Part shown: piece after piece, positions 7,135 to 14,526 of the stretch
How the letters are laid out: each line of letters starts with the position of its first letter
How positions within the stretch are numbered: the stretch's first letter is position 1
Assembly (NCBI GenBank): GCA_002422995.1
Contig: DIUK01000068.1
Coordinates: forward strand, 28,058 to 42,941
From: Rhodocyclaceae bacterium UBA6160
GTDB lineage: Bacteria; Pseudomonadota; Gammaproteobacteria; Burkholderiales; Rhodocyclaceae
Length of the DNA stretch: 14,884 bases
Reading direction: 5' to 3'
Notes under the pieces: generated by a model
The model's input: the letters and a program-made list of their open reading frames with translations, nothing else
Databases searched by the model: none
Told to the model about the DNA's origin: nothing
Translations under genes and position numbers: made by a program

Positions 7135-8310
7135 CTACTGACCATCTATCACCTTGCGGCGTGCGCTACCTGCCACCATATCAAAACCGTACAAACGACA
7201 TTCCAGCGCACCGTTGTAAAGCGGTGTTTTGCGTGAAGTTTGCAGCCGAATGAGTTTGGGTAACTGGGTGTCGGCAGACAAAAACCAGCAGTGCCAGCCA
7301 GCAAAATGCTGTTTTAACGCATTGCCCAGCAGCGGATAAAACGCCGCCAGCTCCTCCGCGCTGCCCAGGCGCTCGCCATACGGTGGGTTGGCGACCATCA
7401 CGCCACTGGCCGCAGGTGCTGTGCGTTTGAGGATATCGGCTTGTTCCAGCTCAACGATGCCATCCAGCCCGGCATGCGCCAGATTTTGCCGCGTGCGGCT
7501 TACTGCATCGGCATCCATATCACTACCGAAAATCTGCAGGCCATCTTGCGCAGACACTTCGCGCCGGCGCTCTGCCGCCCCTCGCTGCAGGCTGCGCCAT
7601 AACGTGGGGTTAAATGCCTTGTGATGTTCAAAACCAAAGCCGCCCGGCTCGCGCGATAAACCCGGCGCATCATCCAGGGCGATTTGCACAGCTTCCAGCA
7701 AAAACGTGCCACTGCCGCACATCGGATCCAGCAAAGGTGTACCGGGCTGCCAGCCGGTCAAGCGCAAAATGCCTGCCGCCAGATTTTCTTTTAACGGTGC
7801 GCCCACCTTGGCCAGCTTGTGTCCACGCAGATACAACGGCTCGCCCGAGGTATCGAGATACAGTGTTGCATTGCGATCTGTCAGGAACACATGGATGCGC
7901 ACTTCAGGGTTTTTGGTATTCACGCTGGGGCGGCGGCTGGTCTCGGCGCGAAAGCGGTCGCACACCGCATCTTTCACTTTCAGGGTGATGAATTCCAGGC
8001 TTTTCAAGGGCGACTTGATCGCTGTGACATACACCCGAATCGAGCGATCAACCGAAAACAGCTGCTGCCAGGCAGTGCTGTAGGCGAGCTGATAAATATC
8101 CGCCTCATTGCGATAGTCGGCGCTGGCAACACGGCGCAAAAGCCGCGTGGCAATGCGCGATTCGAGATTCACGCGGTACTCGAACGCCAAATCGCCACTG
8201 GCCGCAACACCTCCCGGCACACGCGCCACATAACTGCCGCCACAGGCGGTTAAATCCTCCGCCAAGAGTTCTTCCAGGCCACGCGGGCAAGTTGCAAAAT
8301 AGGCATTCAT
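7135..8310 (-). CDS. THUMP-domain rRNA guanine-N2 methyltransferase, RlmL N-half type
   Basis: A 391-residue class I SAM-dependent methyltransferase with an N-terminal THUMP RNA-binding domain (about residues 45-155) and a C-terminal UPF0020 Rossmann domain. Motif I is DPMCGSGTFLLEA (195-207), the acidic ribose-binding motif is FGSDMDADAV, and the catalytic motif is NPPYGERL (308-315), the form used for amino groups of bases. The best match is the N-terminal half of RlmL, which makes m2G2445 in 23S rRNA. E. coli RlmL is about 700 residues because it is fused to the RlmK m7G2069 domain; this protein ends after the first enzyme. Homologues begin at MNAYFATCPRGLEELL, so I chose ATG 8310. A TTG at 8328 overlaps the upstream hemJ-like stop but has no good ribosome binding site. 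The exact target nucleotide is inferred. Confidence 0.9.
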   Translation of the reverse strand: MNAYFATCPRGLEELLAEDLTACGGSYVARVPGGVAASGDLAFEYRVNLESRIATRLLRRVASADYRNEADIYQLAYSTAWQQLFSVDRSIRVYVTAIKSPLKSLEFITLKVKDAVCDRFRAETSRRPSVNTKNPEVRIHVFLTDRNATLYLDTSGEPLYLRGHKLAKVGAPLKENLAAGILRLTGWQPGTPLLDPMCGSGTFLLEAVQIALDDAPGLSREPGGFGFEHHKAFNPTLWRSLQRGAAERRREVSAQDGLQIFGSDMDADAVSRTRQNLAHAGLDGIVELEQADILKRTAPAASGVMVANPPYGERLGSAEELAAFYPLLGNALKQHFAGWHCWFLSADTQLPKLIRLQTSRKTPLYNGALECRLYGFDMVAGSARRKVIDGQ

Positions 8311-8324
8311 CAACAGGATTACTT

Positions 8325-8744
8325 TCAAAAAGAAGGTTTAACAACCACCAGGATACAAATCGCGACCAGCACGATCACCGGCACTTCATTAAACCAGCGA
8401 AACCACACATGCCCATGCGGCGTCTTGCCCGCAACACATTGCGCCAGCAAGCGGCCGCACCAAACATGGTAAGCCACGAGCCCCGCGACCAACGCGGTTT
8501 TGGCATGCAGCCAGCCGCCCGAAAAGCCGAAGCCGAACCACAACCAGAAGCCCAGGCCTATCGCCAGTACCGCGATTGGCGTAACAAAGCGATACAGCTT
8601 TTTGGCCATGAGCAGCAAGCGCTGATATTCGGCCGACTGCGTATCCGCCACCATGGCGAGATTGACAAAAATGCGCGGCAAATAGAACAGGCCGGCAAAC
8701 CAGCTGACAACGAAAACCAGATGAAATGCTTTTATCCAGAGCAT
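8325..8744 (-). CDS. hemJ: HemJ/UPF0093 (CopD-like) membrane protein, putative protoporphyrinogen IX oxidase
   Basis: A 139-residue inner-membrane protein with four hydrophobic helices. HemJ oxidises protoporphyrinogen IX to protoporphyrin IX in bacteria that lack HemG and HemY. The family pattern is easily seen: LWIKAFHLVFVVSWFAGLFYLPRIFV at the N-terminus with a helix histidine (H8) and R24, and WLHAKTALVAGLVAYHVWCGRLL with the conserved lysine (K82). The C-terminal FRWFNEVPVIVLVAICILVVV also matches. An AAGGA Shine-Dalgarno lies six bases before the ATG. It lies nine bases behind the SDR gene and abuts the methyltransferase gene, so the three probably share a transcript. Some annotations call such proteins CopD family; the HemJ activity is inferred from the family. 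Confidence 0.88.
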   Translation of the reverse strand: MLWIKAFHLVFVVSWFAGLFYLPRIFVNLAMVADTQSAEYQRLLLMAKKLYRFVTPIAVLAIGLGFWLWFGFGFSGGWLHAKTALVAGLVAYHVWCGRLLAQCVAGKTPHGHVWFRWFNEVPVIVLVAICILVVVKPSF

Positions 8745-8753
8745 ACAGAATCC

Positions 8754-9800
8754 TTATTTTTCATTATTTTTCTTGATTCCTGATTCAACCGTCGGGTAGC
8801 GCAAAAAGACACCCAGTTCGCGCTTCATGCGGCCATTGTCCAGCTGGCGCGATTCACGCATGAATGACCATTGCATGGGCGATACCGCCTGCTTGACCTC
8901 CTCCCGCGCCAAACGCGGCGCTCTGGGCAAGGAGAATTCATCCGCCAGCAGATCAAACCACTCGCCCATTTTCAGCGCGGAATCATCGCAAATGTTATAC
9001 GCCCGATTAGGCCGCCCGCGCCGCAAGGCGGCTTGACAAGCGCGCCCCAGATCCAGCGCGTGAATGTGGTTAGTGTAGCTGTCCTGGTCCGGCAAAAACA
9101 GCGGCAAACCCTCGCGCAAGCGCGCTAACGGCAAGCGATCCGCCGCATAAATGCCCGGCGCGCGCAGAATGCTGACGCAGCAAGCGCGCGGCCTAAGAGT
9201 GCATCTACCACCCCGAGTGTGTCGCGCGGGATTCGGCTTGCGGTATCGCACAGATGGCGACTGGGGTATCTGCTTGATTGTCGGCATCAGTCCACGCAAC
9301 TGCCCTTCCGCATCCATACGCCGTATCGCCCGAGCCGACTTTTTGCCTTGACGCGCAGTCTCTGCTGCATTCGCCTTCTCTCGCCTGCCCCACCGCACGG
9401 CGCCCAATGCCTCGCCCACCGGTCCGCCCTGATGGTCGCCATAAATGCCCGTCGTACTGATGTACACCCATCGCCGTGGTAAACTTTTTCCCCGTCGCAA
9501 TGCGCTGATCAAGTGTTGCATGCGGGTGTCGCGCAAGCCATCTGCCGGCGGTGGCGCACTATGCAGCACCGCATCGGCCAAGCCAGCCAGACGACGCAAG
9601 CTGCCAGGTTGATCCAAGTCGCCTACCACTTGCCGCACGCCCAGCGCCGCCAAATACGGATCCCACACGCGCACCAAAGCCAGCACTTGCCAGCGTTGCA
9701 GCAGTTGTGGAAGCATGCGGCGCACCACATCACCGCAGCCGATGACCAATAACCGCCGGTGCACAACAGGCCCTGAATGCACTTTTGCCGCACGAACCAT
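8754..9800 (-). CDS. NAD(P)-dependent epimerase/dehydratase family (extended SDR) protein with extra internal segment
   Basis: A 348-residue extended short-chain dehydrogenase/reductase-like protein of unknown substrate. The N-terminal Rossmann strand is RRLLVIGCGDVVRRMLP (16-31), a variant GxGxxx nucleotide-binding loop. VVGDLDQP is the usual Asp-containing turn, and WVYISTTGIYGD (111-122) is the active-site strand. The second half has SILRAPGIYAADRLPL, YTNHIHALDLGRACQAAL and RAYNICDDSALKMGEWFDLLADEF, all typical of this subfamily. Between YGD and SILRAPG there are roughly 90 residues where relatives have about 45-50. Two Arg/Lys-rich stretches (about 131-154 and 170-206) account for the excess; see findings. 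The reading frame stays open, so it could be functional. It is first in the minus-strand trio with hemJ and the methyltransferase. Confidence 0.85.
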   Translation of the reverse strand: MVRAAKVHSGPVVHRRLLVIGCGDVVRRMLPQLLQRWQVLALVRVWDPYLAALGVRQVVGDLDQPGSLRRLAGLADAVLHSAPPPADGLRDTRMQHLISALRRGKSLPRRWVYISTTGIYGDHQGGPVGEALGAVRWGRREKANAAETARQGKKSARAIRRMDAEGQLRGLMPTIKQIPQSPSVRYRKPNPARHTRGGRCTLRPRACCVSILRAPGIYAADRLPLARLREGLPLFLPDQDSYTNHIHALDLGRACQAALRRGRPNRAYNICDDSALKMGEWFDLLADEFSLPRAPRLAREEVKQAVSPMQWSFMRESRQLDNGRMKRELGVFLRYPTVESGIKKNNEK

Positions 9801-9836
9801 CGCTAACCAAACCTTTTCATATTGAGTGATTATCGC

Positions 9837-10934
9837 ATGTCATCCACGCCCTCCCTTTCCGTTACGCTGTCCCCCGGCGGACAAAATTTTTTAACCTCCG
9901 GTGAAGACACCCTGCTGCAAGCGGCATTGAACGCGGGCTTTGTGCTGCCCTACGGCTGCCGCAATGGTGCCTGCGGCTCATGCAAGGGCAAGGTGCTGGA
10001 AGGCTTGGTCGATCATGGCGCGAGTCAAGCAACAGCGCTGTCGATGGCGGATCGCGCCGACAACTACGCGCTGTTCTGTTGCGCCAAACCGCTCACGGAC
10101 GTTGTGCTGGCTTGCCGTGAAGTCGCCAGCGTCACTGATATGCCCGTCAAAACCCTGCCCTGTCGCGTGGAAAAAATGGATAGGCTGGCGGATGACGTAA
10201 TCATCCTGACCTTAAAACTCCCCGTGCATGAACAACTGCAATTTTTGCCCGGCCAGTACATCGAGTTTTTGCTGAAAGACGGAAAAACGCGCGCCTTTTC
10301 CATCGCCAACGCGCCCGTGAACACTAGGCAGGACAGCCTGAAAACCCAGCCTGTCGCGGCAAGTACCACACCGACCAACCTGCTGCTTGAATTGCATATC
10401 CGCCACGTTGCGGGTGGCGAATTTACCTCGCACGTGTTCCAGCACATGAAGGTCAAGGATATTCTGCGCTTGCGTGGCCCCTTGGGCACTTTCCATCTGC
10501 GTGAAAATTCAGCTAAACCCATCATTTTCATCGCTGGCGGCACCGGCTTTGCGCCGATCAAGAGCATCATCGAGCATGCATTGCAGCATGATATAAAAAA
10601 TGGCCAACCGCGGCCGCTCACGCTTTACTGGGGTGCACGCAACCGGGCGGGTTTGTATCTGCATGAATTGGCGGAACGCTGGGCAGCGGAACATGAGCAT
10701 ATCCGCTATGTGCCCGTGCTCTCCGAACCCATGCTAGAAGATCAATGGACAGGCCGCACGGGGCTGGTACATCAGGCGGTGCTGGAAGATCAATCATCGC
10801 TTGGCGCATTTCAGGTTTACGCCTGTGGCGCACCGGCGATGGTAGAAGCGGCACAACGCGATTTCATTGCGCAAGGATTATCGGTGGAAGATTTTTTTGC
10901 GGATGCATTTACGTTTGCTAACGCATCCAGCTGA
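9837..10934 (+). CDS. Ferredoxin-NAD(P)H flavin reductase, CDP-6-deoxy-glucoseen reductase (AscD)-like
   Basis: A 365-residue soluble electron-transfer protein with three modules. First is a plant-type 2Fe-2S ferredoxin domain with YGCRNGACGSC (C-x4-C-x2-C, residues 41-49) and the distal cysteine in ALFCCAKP (81/82). Then comes a ferredoxin-reductase FAD domain with LPGQYIEFLL and the flavin-binding RAFSIANAP. Last is an NAD(P) domain with IFIAGGTGFAPIKSI, LYWGAR and the C-terminal YACGAPAMVEAA. The module order matches AscD/DdhD (E3), and similar proteins in oxygenase reductase components. No deoxysugar genes are nearby, so the sugar-pathway name is only family naming. The ATG at 9837 gives the normal N-terminus; a TTG at 9822 would add five residues. 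About 21 extra residues follow FSIANAP (see findings). It is divergent from the SDR gene with a 36-base gap. Confidence 0.88.
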   Translation: MSSTPSLSVTLSPGGQNFLTSGEDTLLQAALNAGFVLPYGCRNGACGSCKGKVLEGLVDHGASQATALSMADRADNYALFCCAKPLTDVVLACREVASVTDMPVKTLPCRVEKMDRLADDVIILTLKLPVHEQLQFLPGQYIEFLLKDGKTRAFSIANAPVNTRQDSLKTQPVAASTTPTNLLLELHIRHVAGGEFTSHVFQHMKVKDILRLRGPLGTFHLRENSAKPIIFIAGGTGFAPIKSIIEHALQHDIKNGQPRPLTLYWGARNRAGLYLHELAERWAAEHEHIRYVPVLSEPMLEDQWTGRTGLVHQAVLEDQSSLGAFQVYACGAPAMVEAAQRDFIAQGLSVEDFFADAFTFANASS

Positions 10935-11052
10935 CTTTTGGCTATTTCAACCTCTGGCGCTAAATACCCTAAACGATCCCCGCCGTCTCACCAGCGCCGA
11001 CTTTTCTCCCGCATAATCTGCCCTGCACAATCGCACTGCTTAAGGGGGTTGC

Positions 11053-12387
11053 ATGCTTGCTATCGAATCGCTACTGGCCACGCTATCAGGCTGGGTCTGG
11101 GGGCCGCCTATGCTGACTTTGCTCGTCGGCACCGGGCTTTATTTGACGGTCATTTTAAAGGGCATGCAGTTTCGCGCCCTGCCGCATGCCTTGCGGCTCA
11201 TTTTTCATAAAGACCACGGCCATGCGGGCGACATCAGCCACTTTGCCGCCCTAATGACTGCTCTGGCCGCAACGGTTGGTATCGGCAACATCGTTGGCGT
11301 GGCTACTGCTATTACCCTGGGCGGCCCGGGGGCTGTGTTTTGGATGTGGATGACAGGCTTGGTTGGCATGGCCACTAAGTATTCCGAAGCAGTACTTGCC
11401 GTTAAATACCGTGAGAAAGGCCCGCACGGCATGCGCGGCGGGCCGATGTACTACCTGGCCAATGGCGCGGGCTTGCCCAAGCTCGGCTGGCTGTTTGCCT
11501 TCTTCACCGCCCTTGCCACTTTCGGTATTGGCAATATGACACAAGCCAATGCCACGGCAAAAATCTTACAGAGCACGTTCCACATTGACCCGTTAATTAC
11601 CGGCCTTGTGTTAATGGTGCTCACCGGCCTGGTCATTCTCGGTGGCATCAAGTCGATTGGCCGGTTCAGTTCTTTACTCGTTCCCTTCATGATTCTTGGT
11701 TATGTGGGCGGTGGCCTGTGGGTATTGGCGCTAAATGTCAGCGAAATCCCGCACGCCTTTCTCCTCATCTTTGACCACGCATTTTCCGGCTCTGCGGCTA
11801 CGGGTGGCTTCGCAGGTGCGACTTTGGCTGCAGCCATGCGCTACGGCATCGCGCGTGGCGTTTTCTCCAATGAATCAGGCCTGGGTTCAGCGCCCATTGC
11901 TGCTGCTGCCGCACGCACGCAAGACCCAGTGAAGCAAGCGCTGGTCAGCATGACACAAACCTTCATCGACACTTTAGTGGTTTGCACCATGACGGCGCTG
12001 GTGATTTTGACGTCAACCGCCTGGACGCAAGGTGTCTCGGCCAGCGAGCTCACCAGCGTCAGCTTTGCGCAAACGCTGGGCCAGAGCGGCGCAGTTCTTG
12101 TCGCCATCGCAACCGCTTTATTTGCTTATTCCACGTTAATTGGCTGGAACTACTACGGCGAAAAAGCCATTGAGTACATTCTCGGCCCCAAAGCCATTCC
12201 CTCCTACCGCGTGCTCTTTGTTTCACTCGTGGTTGTGGGCAGTTTGACCAGCCTGGAATTTGTCTGGAATTTTTCTGACCTCATGAATGGCCTGATGGCC
12301 GTACCCAATTTGATCGCCCTGCTGATCCTCTCACCCGTCATACGGCGCGAAACCGAACGGTATTTCAAAGAGAAAAGGCATGGATAA
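11053..12387 (+). CDS. Sodium:alanine (AGCS family) symporter
   Basis: A 444-residue inner-membrane transporter of the alanine or glycine:cation symporter family, which imports small neutral amino acids with Na+. It has about ten or eleven hydrophobic helices. Family signatures are ALAATVGIGNIVGVATAITLGGPGAVFWMWMTGLVGMATKYSEA in two adjoining stretches (71-112), HGMRGGPMYYL, ATFGIGNMTQANA, and GVFSNESGLGSAPIAAAAA (269-287). The length is normal. A strong Shine-Dalgarno, AAGGGGG, sits five bases before the ATG. The preceding 118-base gap (10935-11052) contains a possible -10 CATAAT near 11011 but no convincing -35. The end overlaps the next transporter gene by eight bases, so the two are translationally linked. 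Substrate (alanine, glycine or other) cannot be fixed from sequence. Confidence 0.94.
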   Translation: MLAIESLLATLSGWVWGPPMLTLLVGTGLYLTVILKGMQFRALPHALRLIFHKDHGHAGDISHFAALMTALAATVGIGNIVGVATAITLGGPGAVFWMWMTGLVGMATKYSEAVLAVKYREKGPHGMRGGPMYYLANGAGLPKLGWLFAFFTALATFGIGNMTQANATAKILQSTFHIDPLITGLVLMVLTGLVILGGIKSIGRFSSLLVPFMILGYVGGGLWVLALNVSEIPHAFLLIFDHAFSGSAATGGFAGATLAAAMRYGIARGVFSNESGLGSAPIAAAAARTQDPVKQALVSMTQTFIDTLVVCTMTALVILTSTAWTQGVSASELTSVSFAQTLGQSGAVLVAIATALFAYSTLIGWNYYGEKAIEYILGPKAIPSYRVLFVSLVVVGSLTSLEFVWNFSDLMNGLMAVPNLIALLILSPVIRRETERYFKEKRHG

Positions 12388-13756
12388 AGCCGCTGCGCCT
12401 GCTGTCACAATTCATCGAGGCGCCTGGCGCAGTCGCTGGACATTTGTTCTTGCTACAGCAGGCTCGGCCATCGGCTTAGGCAATATCTGGAAGTTTCCTT
12501 ACATGACCGGGATGAATGGCGGCAGTGCTTTTGTCCTGGTTTATTTGCTGTGCATTGCCTTAGTCGGCATTCCGCTCATGATGTGTGAAATTATGCTCGG
12601 GCGACGCGCACAACGTAATCCCGTCGATGGTATGGCCTACCTTGCGCACGAAGCCGGTCACTCCCGTCAATGGCGCTGGGTGGGCATCCTGGGCGTGCTT
12701 GCGGGCATCTTGATTCTCGCTTTTTACAGCGTAATCGCCGGCTGGGTGCTTGATTACATCGTTCGTGCAGCAGATGGCGCCTTTCAGGGTATGAATGGCG
12801 TTGCCGCAAAACAGCAATTTGAAGGGTTTTTAGCCCAACCGCTCAAGCTTATTCTCTGGCACACCGTATTTCTTGGCGTCACCATGGCGGTGGTATCGCG
12901 CGGACTGAGTGCCGGATTAGAAAAAGCCAATCTAATCATGATGCCCGCCCTTTTTGCTATCGTACTACTGATGGTCGGCTACAGCATGGCGGTAGGCAAC
13001 TTCACTGAATCCGCACGCTTTATGTTTTCGCCCAATTTTTCGCTTATCACGCCAACGGCTGTCCTATCCGCTTTAGGCCATGCGTTTTTCACATTGAGCA
13101 TCGGCATGGGCGCAGTGATGGTCTATGGCTCTTACCTTGGCCGCCATGTATCAATCGCACGTACCACACTGTATATCGCACTGGCGGACACATCCATAGG
13201 ACTACTAGCCGGACTCGCAATATTTTCACTTGTTTTCGCTAATGGATTGGAGCCGACTGCAGGGCCCGGCTTGATTTTTCAAACCTTGCCTATTGCCTTT
13301 GGTGCCATGCCAGGTGGAAACACCATGGGCATGTTATTTTTTATATTGGTTGCCTTTGCCGCATGGACATCCGCCATTTCACTCGTAGAACCAGCGATTG
13401 CCTGGATTACCGAGAATTCATCTCTCTCTCGCAAACAAGCCACCCGGCTCATTGGCTTCACCGATTGGCTATTGGGTATCGCTGTCGCCTTGTCGTTCAA
13501 CCGCTGGTCTGACATCAAGCCCATTGCCAACCTGAGTCTTTTTGATCTGCTCGACAAACTCACGACCAATATCTTGCTCCCCTTAGGCGGCCTAACCATG
13601 GCTATTTTTGCAGGCTGGGTCATGAAAACAACTCATGTTGCCGATGAGCTAGGCATAGCGCCACACGGGTATCAACTATGGCGTTTTATCATTCGCTATA
13701 TTTCACCACTCGCCATTATTTTTATCTTTGCCTATTTATTTGGCTGGATAGCATAA
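12380..13756 (+). CDS. Neurotransmitter:sodium symporter family (NSS/SNF) transporter
   Basis: A 458-residue inner-membrane transporter with a LeuT fold and about eleven helices, coupling Na+ to uptake of amino acids or related solutes. The diagnostic first helix reads TAGSAIGLGNIWKFPYMTGMNGGSAF (26-51), containing the unwound GLGN sodium and substrate site and the gating aromatic region. GIPLMMCEIMLGRRAQRNP follows in helix 2, then TLSIGMGAVMVYGSY (helix 6 region) and FFILVAFAAWTSAISLVEP (helix 8 region). The length is usual for bacterial members, which often have eleven helices. The ATG overlaps the AGCS stop by eight bases, and GAAAAGG stands directly before it with unusually tight spacing, so translation probably depends on coupling. 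A terminator follows closely. Substrate unknown. Confidence 0.94.
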   Translation: MDKAAAPAVTIHRGAWRSRWTFVLATAGSAIGLGNIWKFPYMTGMNGGSAFVLVYLLCIALVGIPLMMCEIMLGRRAQRNPVDGMAYLAHEAGHSRQWRWVGILGVLAGILILAFYSVIAGWVLDYIVRAADGAFQGMNGVAAKQQFEGFLAQPLKLILWHTVFLGVTMAVVSRGLSAGLEKANLIMMPALFAIVLLMVGYSMAVGNFTESARFMFSPNFSLITPTAVLSALGHAFFTLSIGMGAVMVYGSYLGRHVSIARTTLYIALADTSIGLLAGLAIFSLVFANGLEPTAGPGLIFQTLPIAFGAMPGGNTMGMLFFILVAFAAWTSAISLVEPAIAWITENSSLSRKQATRLIGFTDWLLGIAVALSFNRWSDIKPIANLSLFDLLDKLTTNILLPLGGLTMAIFAGWVMKTTHVADELGIAPHGYQLWRFIIRYISPLAIIFIFAYLFGWIA

Positions 13757-13773
13757 AAGGCACGCATCAAAAT

Positions 13774-13807
13774 AAAAGCCAGCCCTCTTATACGAGCGCT
13801 GGCTTTT
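13774..13807. terminator. Bidirectional rho-independent terminator
   Basis: A perfect ten-base inverted repeat AAAAGCCAGC (13774-13783) and GCTGGCTTTT (13798-13807) with a 14-base loop, ending in a T run (TTTTTAT) on the plus strand and an equivalent T run on the minus strand. It lies between the convergent NSS transporter and cytochrome c genes, so it can serve both. Confidence 0.9.
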
Positions 13808-13867
13808 TATCACAGCAAAACAAGCCACTGTATCGAACTTACAGAGGCAAATCAAACAAAGTCAAAC

Positions 13868-14188
13868 TTATTTAGCCCCTGCAAGAATCCACTTCACCAG
13901 GGTCTTGGCATCTTTATCGCTCAAAGCGGCATTAGGTGGCATGGGGATGGGGCCCCAAGCGCCAGAACCACCTTTTTTGACCTTATCGATCAACTTGGCT
14001 TCTGCAGTTTTATCACCGGCATATTTCTTGGCAACATCTTGATACGCTGGACCAACCATTTTTTTATCCACAGCATGGCAAGCCATACATGCACTCTTGG
14101 TCGCCAAATCCTTTTCGCCTGCGGCAAAAACGGTAGTTGAAGACAAAGCACTCAAAGCAATCACAGCTGTTGCAATCACAACTTTCAT
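13868..14188 (-). CDS. Periplasmic class I cytochrome c (c551/c552-like)
   Basis: A 106-residue small electron carrier. The first 22 or so residues form a Sec signal peptide (MKVVIATAVIALSALSSTTVFA), giving a mature periplasmic protein of about 84 residues. Haem c attaches through CMACH (34-38), with H38 as one axial ligand. The other is M83 in GPIPMPPN, the form found in cytochromes c551/c552/c8. VGPAYQDVAKKY and the C-terminal LVKWILAGAK helix complete the fold. Such proteins pass electrons from the bc1 complex to terminal oxidases or nitrite reductase; which one cannot be told here. AAAGG lies just upstream of the ATG. The AT-rich region 14189-14355 ahead of it holds no gene and may carry its promoter, but I cannot place the boxes. 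Confidence 0.95.
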   Translation of the reverse strand: MKVVIATAVIALSALSSTTVFAAGEKDLATKSACMACHAVDKKMVGPAYQDVAKKYAGDKTAEAKLIDKVKKGGSGAWGPIPMPPNAALSDKDAKTLVKWILAGAK

Positions 14189-14355
14189 ATCAACCTTTCT
14201 TGGTTACGAAATAAATTTTTTTTCGGGTTCAATTTTAACGTAAATAAAAATGTGCTTTGTGGTTGTTTTTACAAGACGTTACATATTTCCTAATGTCTTT
14301 GCCTGCACGGCGTATCACCAACGCCGACATTTGTCGCCGAAAAATAATGCACGTA

Positions 14356-14385
14356 AAAAACCCAATGACAAGGCATTGGGTTTTT
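14356..14385 (-). terminator. Terminator after tRNA-Ile2
   Basis: A perfect 12-base inverted repeat AAAAACCCAATG (14356-14367) and CATTGGGTTTTT (14374-14385) with a six-base loop. On the minus strand it begins four bases after the tRNA 3' CCA and ends in a T run, the expected position for a tRNA terminator. Its symmetry would also let it work on the plus strand. Confidence 0.9.
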
Positions 14386-14388
14386 GTT

Positions 14389-14465
14389 TGGTGGGCCCAG
14401 CTGGACTTGAACCAGCGACCAATCGATTATGAGTCGACTGCTCTAACCAACTGAGCTATGGGCCC
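14389..14465 (-). tRNA. tRNA-Ile2 (CAT anticodon, lysidine-modified type)
   Basis: A 77-base tRNA with encoded CCA. The cloverleaf reads: acceptor GGGCCCA/TGGGCCC, D arm GCTC-AGTTGGTTA-GAGC, anticodon arm GTCGA-CTCATAA-TCGAT with anticodon CAT, T arm with GGTTCAAGTCC, and discriminator A. A CAT anticodon could mean Met or the minor Ile. The anticodon-stem, variable-loop and T-arm sequence TTGGTCGCTGGTTCAAGTCC is that of E. coli tRNA-Ile2 and unlike elongator tRNA-Met. The acceptor stem has C4-G69 and C5-G68, recognised by TilS, which converts C34 to lysidine so that the tRNA reads AUA. It lies downstream of rpoD on the same strand. Confidence 0.9.
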
Positions 14466-14476
14466 GAAAAACTTGC

Positions 14477-14513
14477 TGCTACCCGGTAGCAAAAATAACG
14501 TGTCCTTGCTACC
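14477..14513 (-). repeat. Three-segment inverted repeat with alternative hairpins between rpoD and tRNA-Ile2
   Basis: TGCTACC (14477-14483), GGTAGCAA (14485-14492) and TTGCTACC (14506-14513) lie in a row on the plus strand. The middle segment is a perfect complement of both outer ones, so only one of the two hairpins can form at a time. On the minus transcript the hairpin nearer the tRNA is followed by GCAAG and five Ts. Confidence 0.6.
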
Positions 14514-14526
14514 GAGCGGCATTCTA

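Noticed and set aside
7614..8253. Plus-strand ORFs of 124-144 residues opposite the methyltransferase
   Set aside because: Shadows of a well-supported THUMP methyltransferase in a GC-rich stretch; no independent evidence for coding.
9151..9482. Small plus-strand ORFs opposite the extra segment of the SDR gene, considered as an inserted gene
   Set aside because: They are composed of Arg/Pro/Ser-rich antisense sequence without start signals or similarity that I recognise; the SDR frame runs through.
10064..10621. 185-residue minus-strand ORF inside the flavoreductase gene
   Set aside because: Antisense shadow of a gene with clear 2Fe-2S, FAD and NAD motifs; no recognisable domain.
14250..14454. 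Plus-strand ORFs ending in GPAGLEPATNRL or LDLNQRPIDYESTALTN
   Set aside because: These peptides are the well-known false product of reading through a tRNA gene on its opposite strand; the tRNA-Ile2 on the minus strand explains them fully.
14389..14465. Elongator tRNA-Met
   Set aside because: The anticodon is CAT, but the anticodon stem, T arm and C4-G69/C5-G68 pairs match tRNA-Ile2 and not elongator Met.
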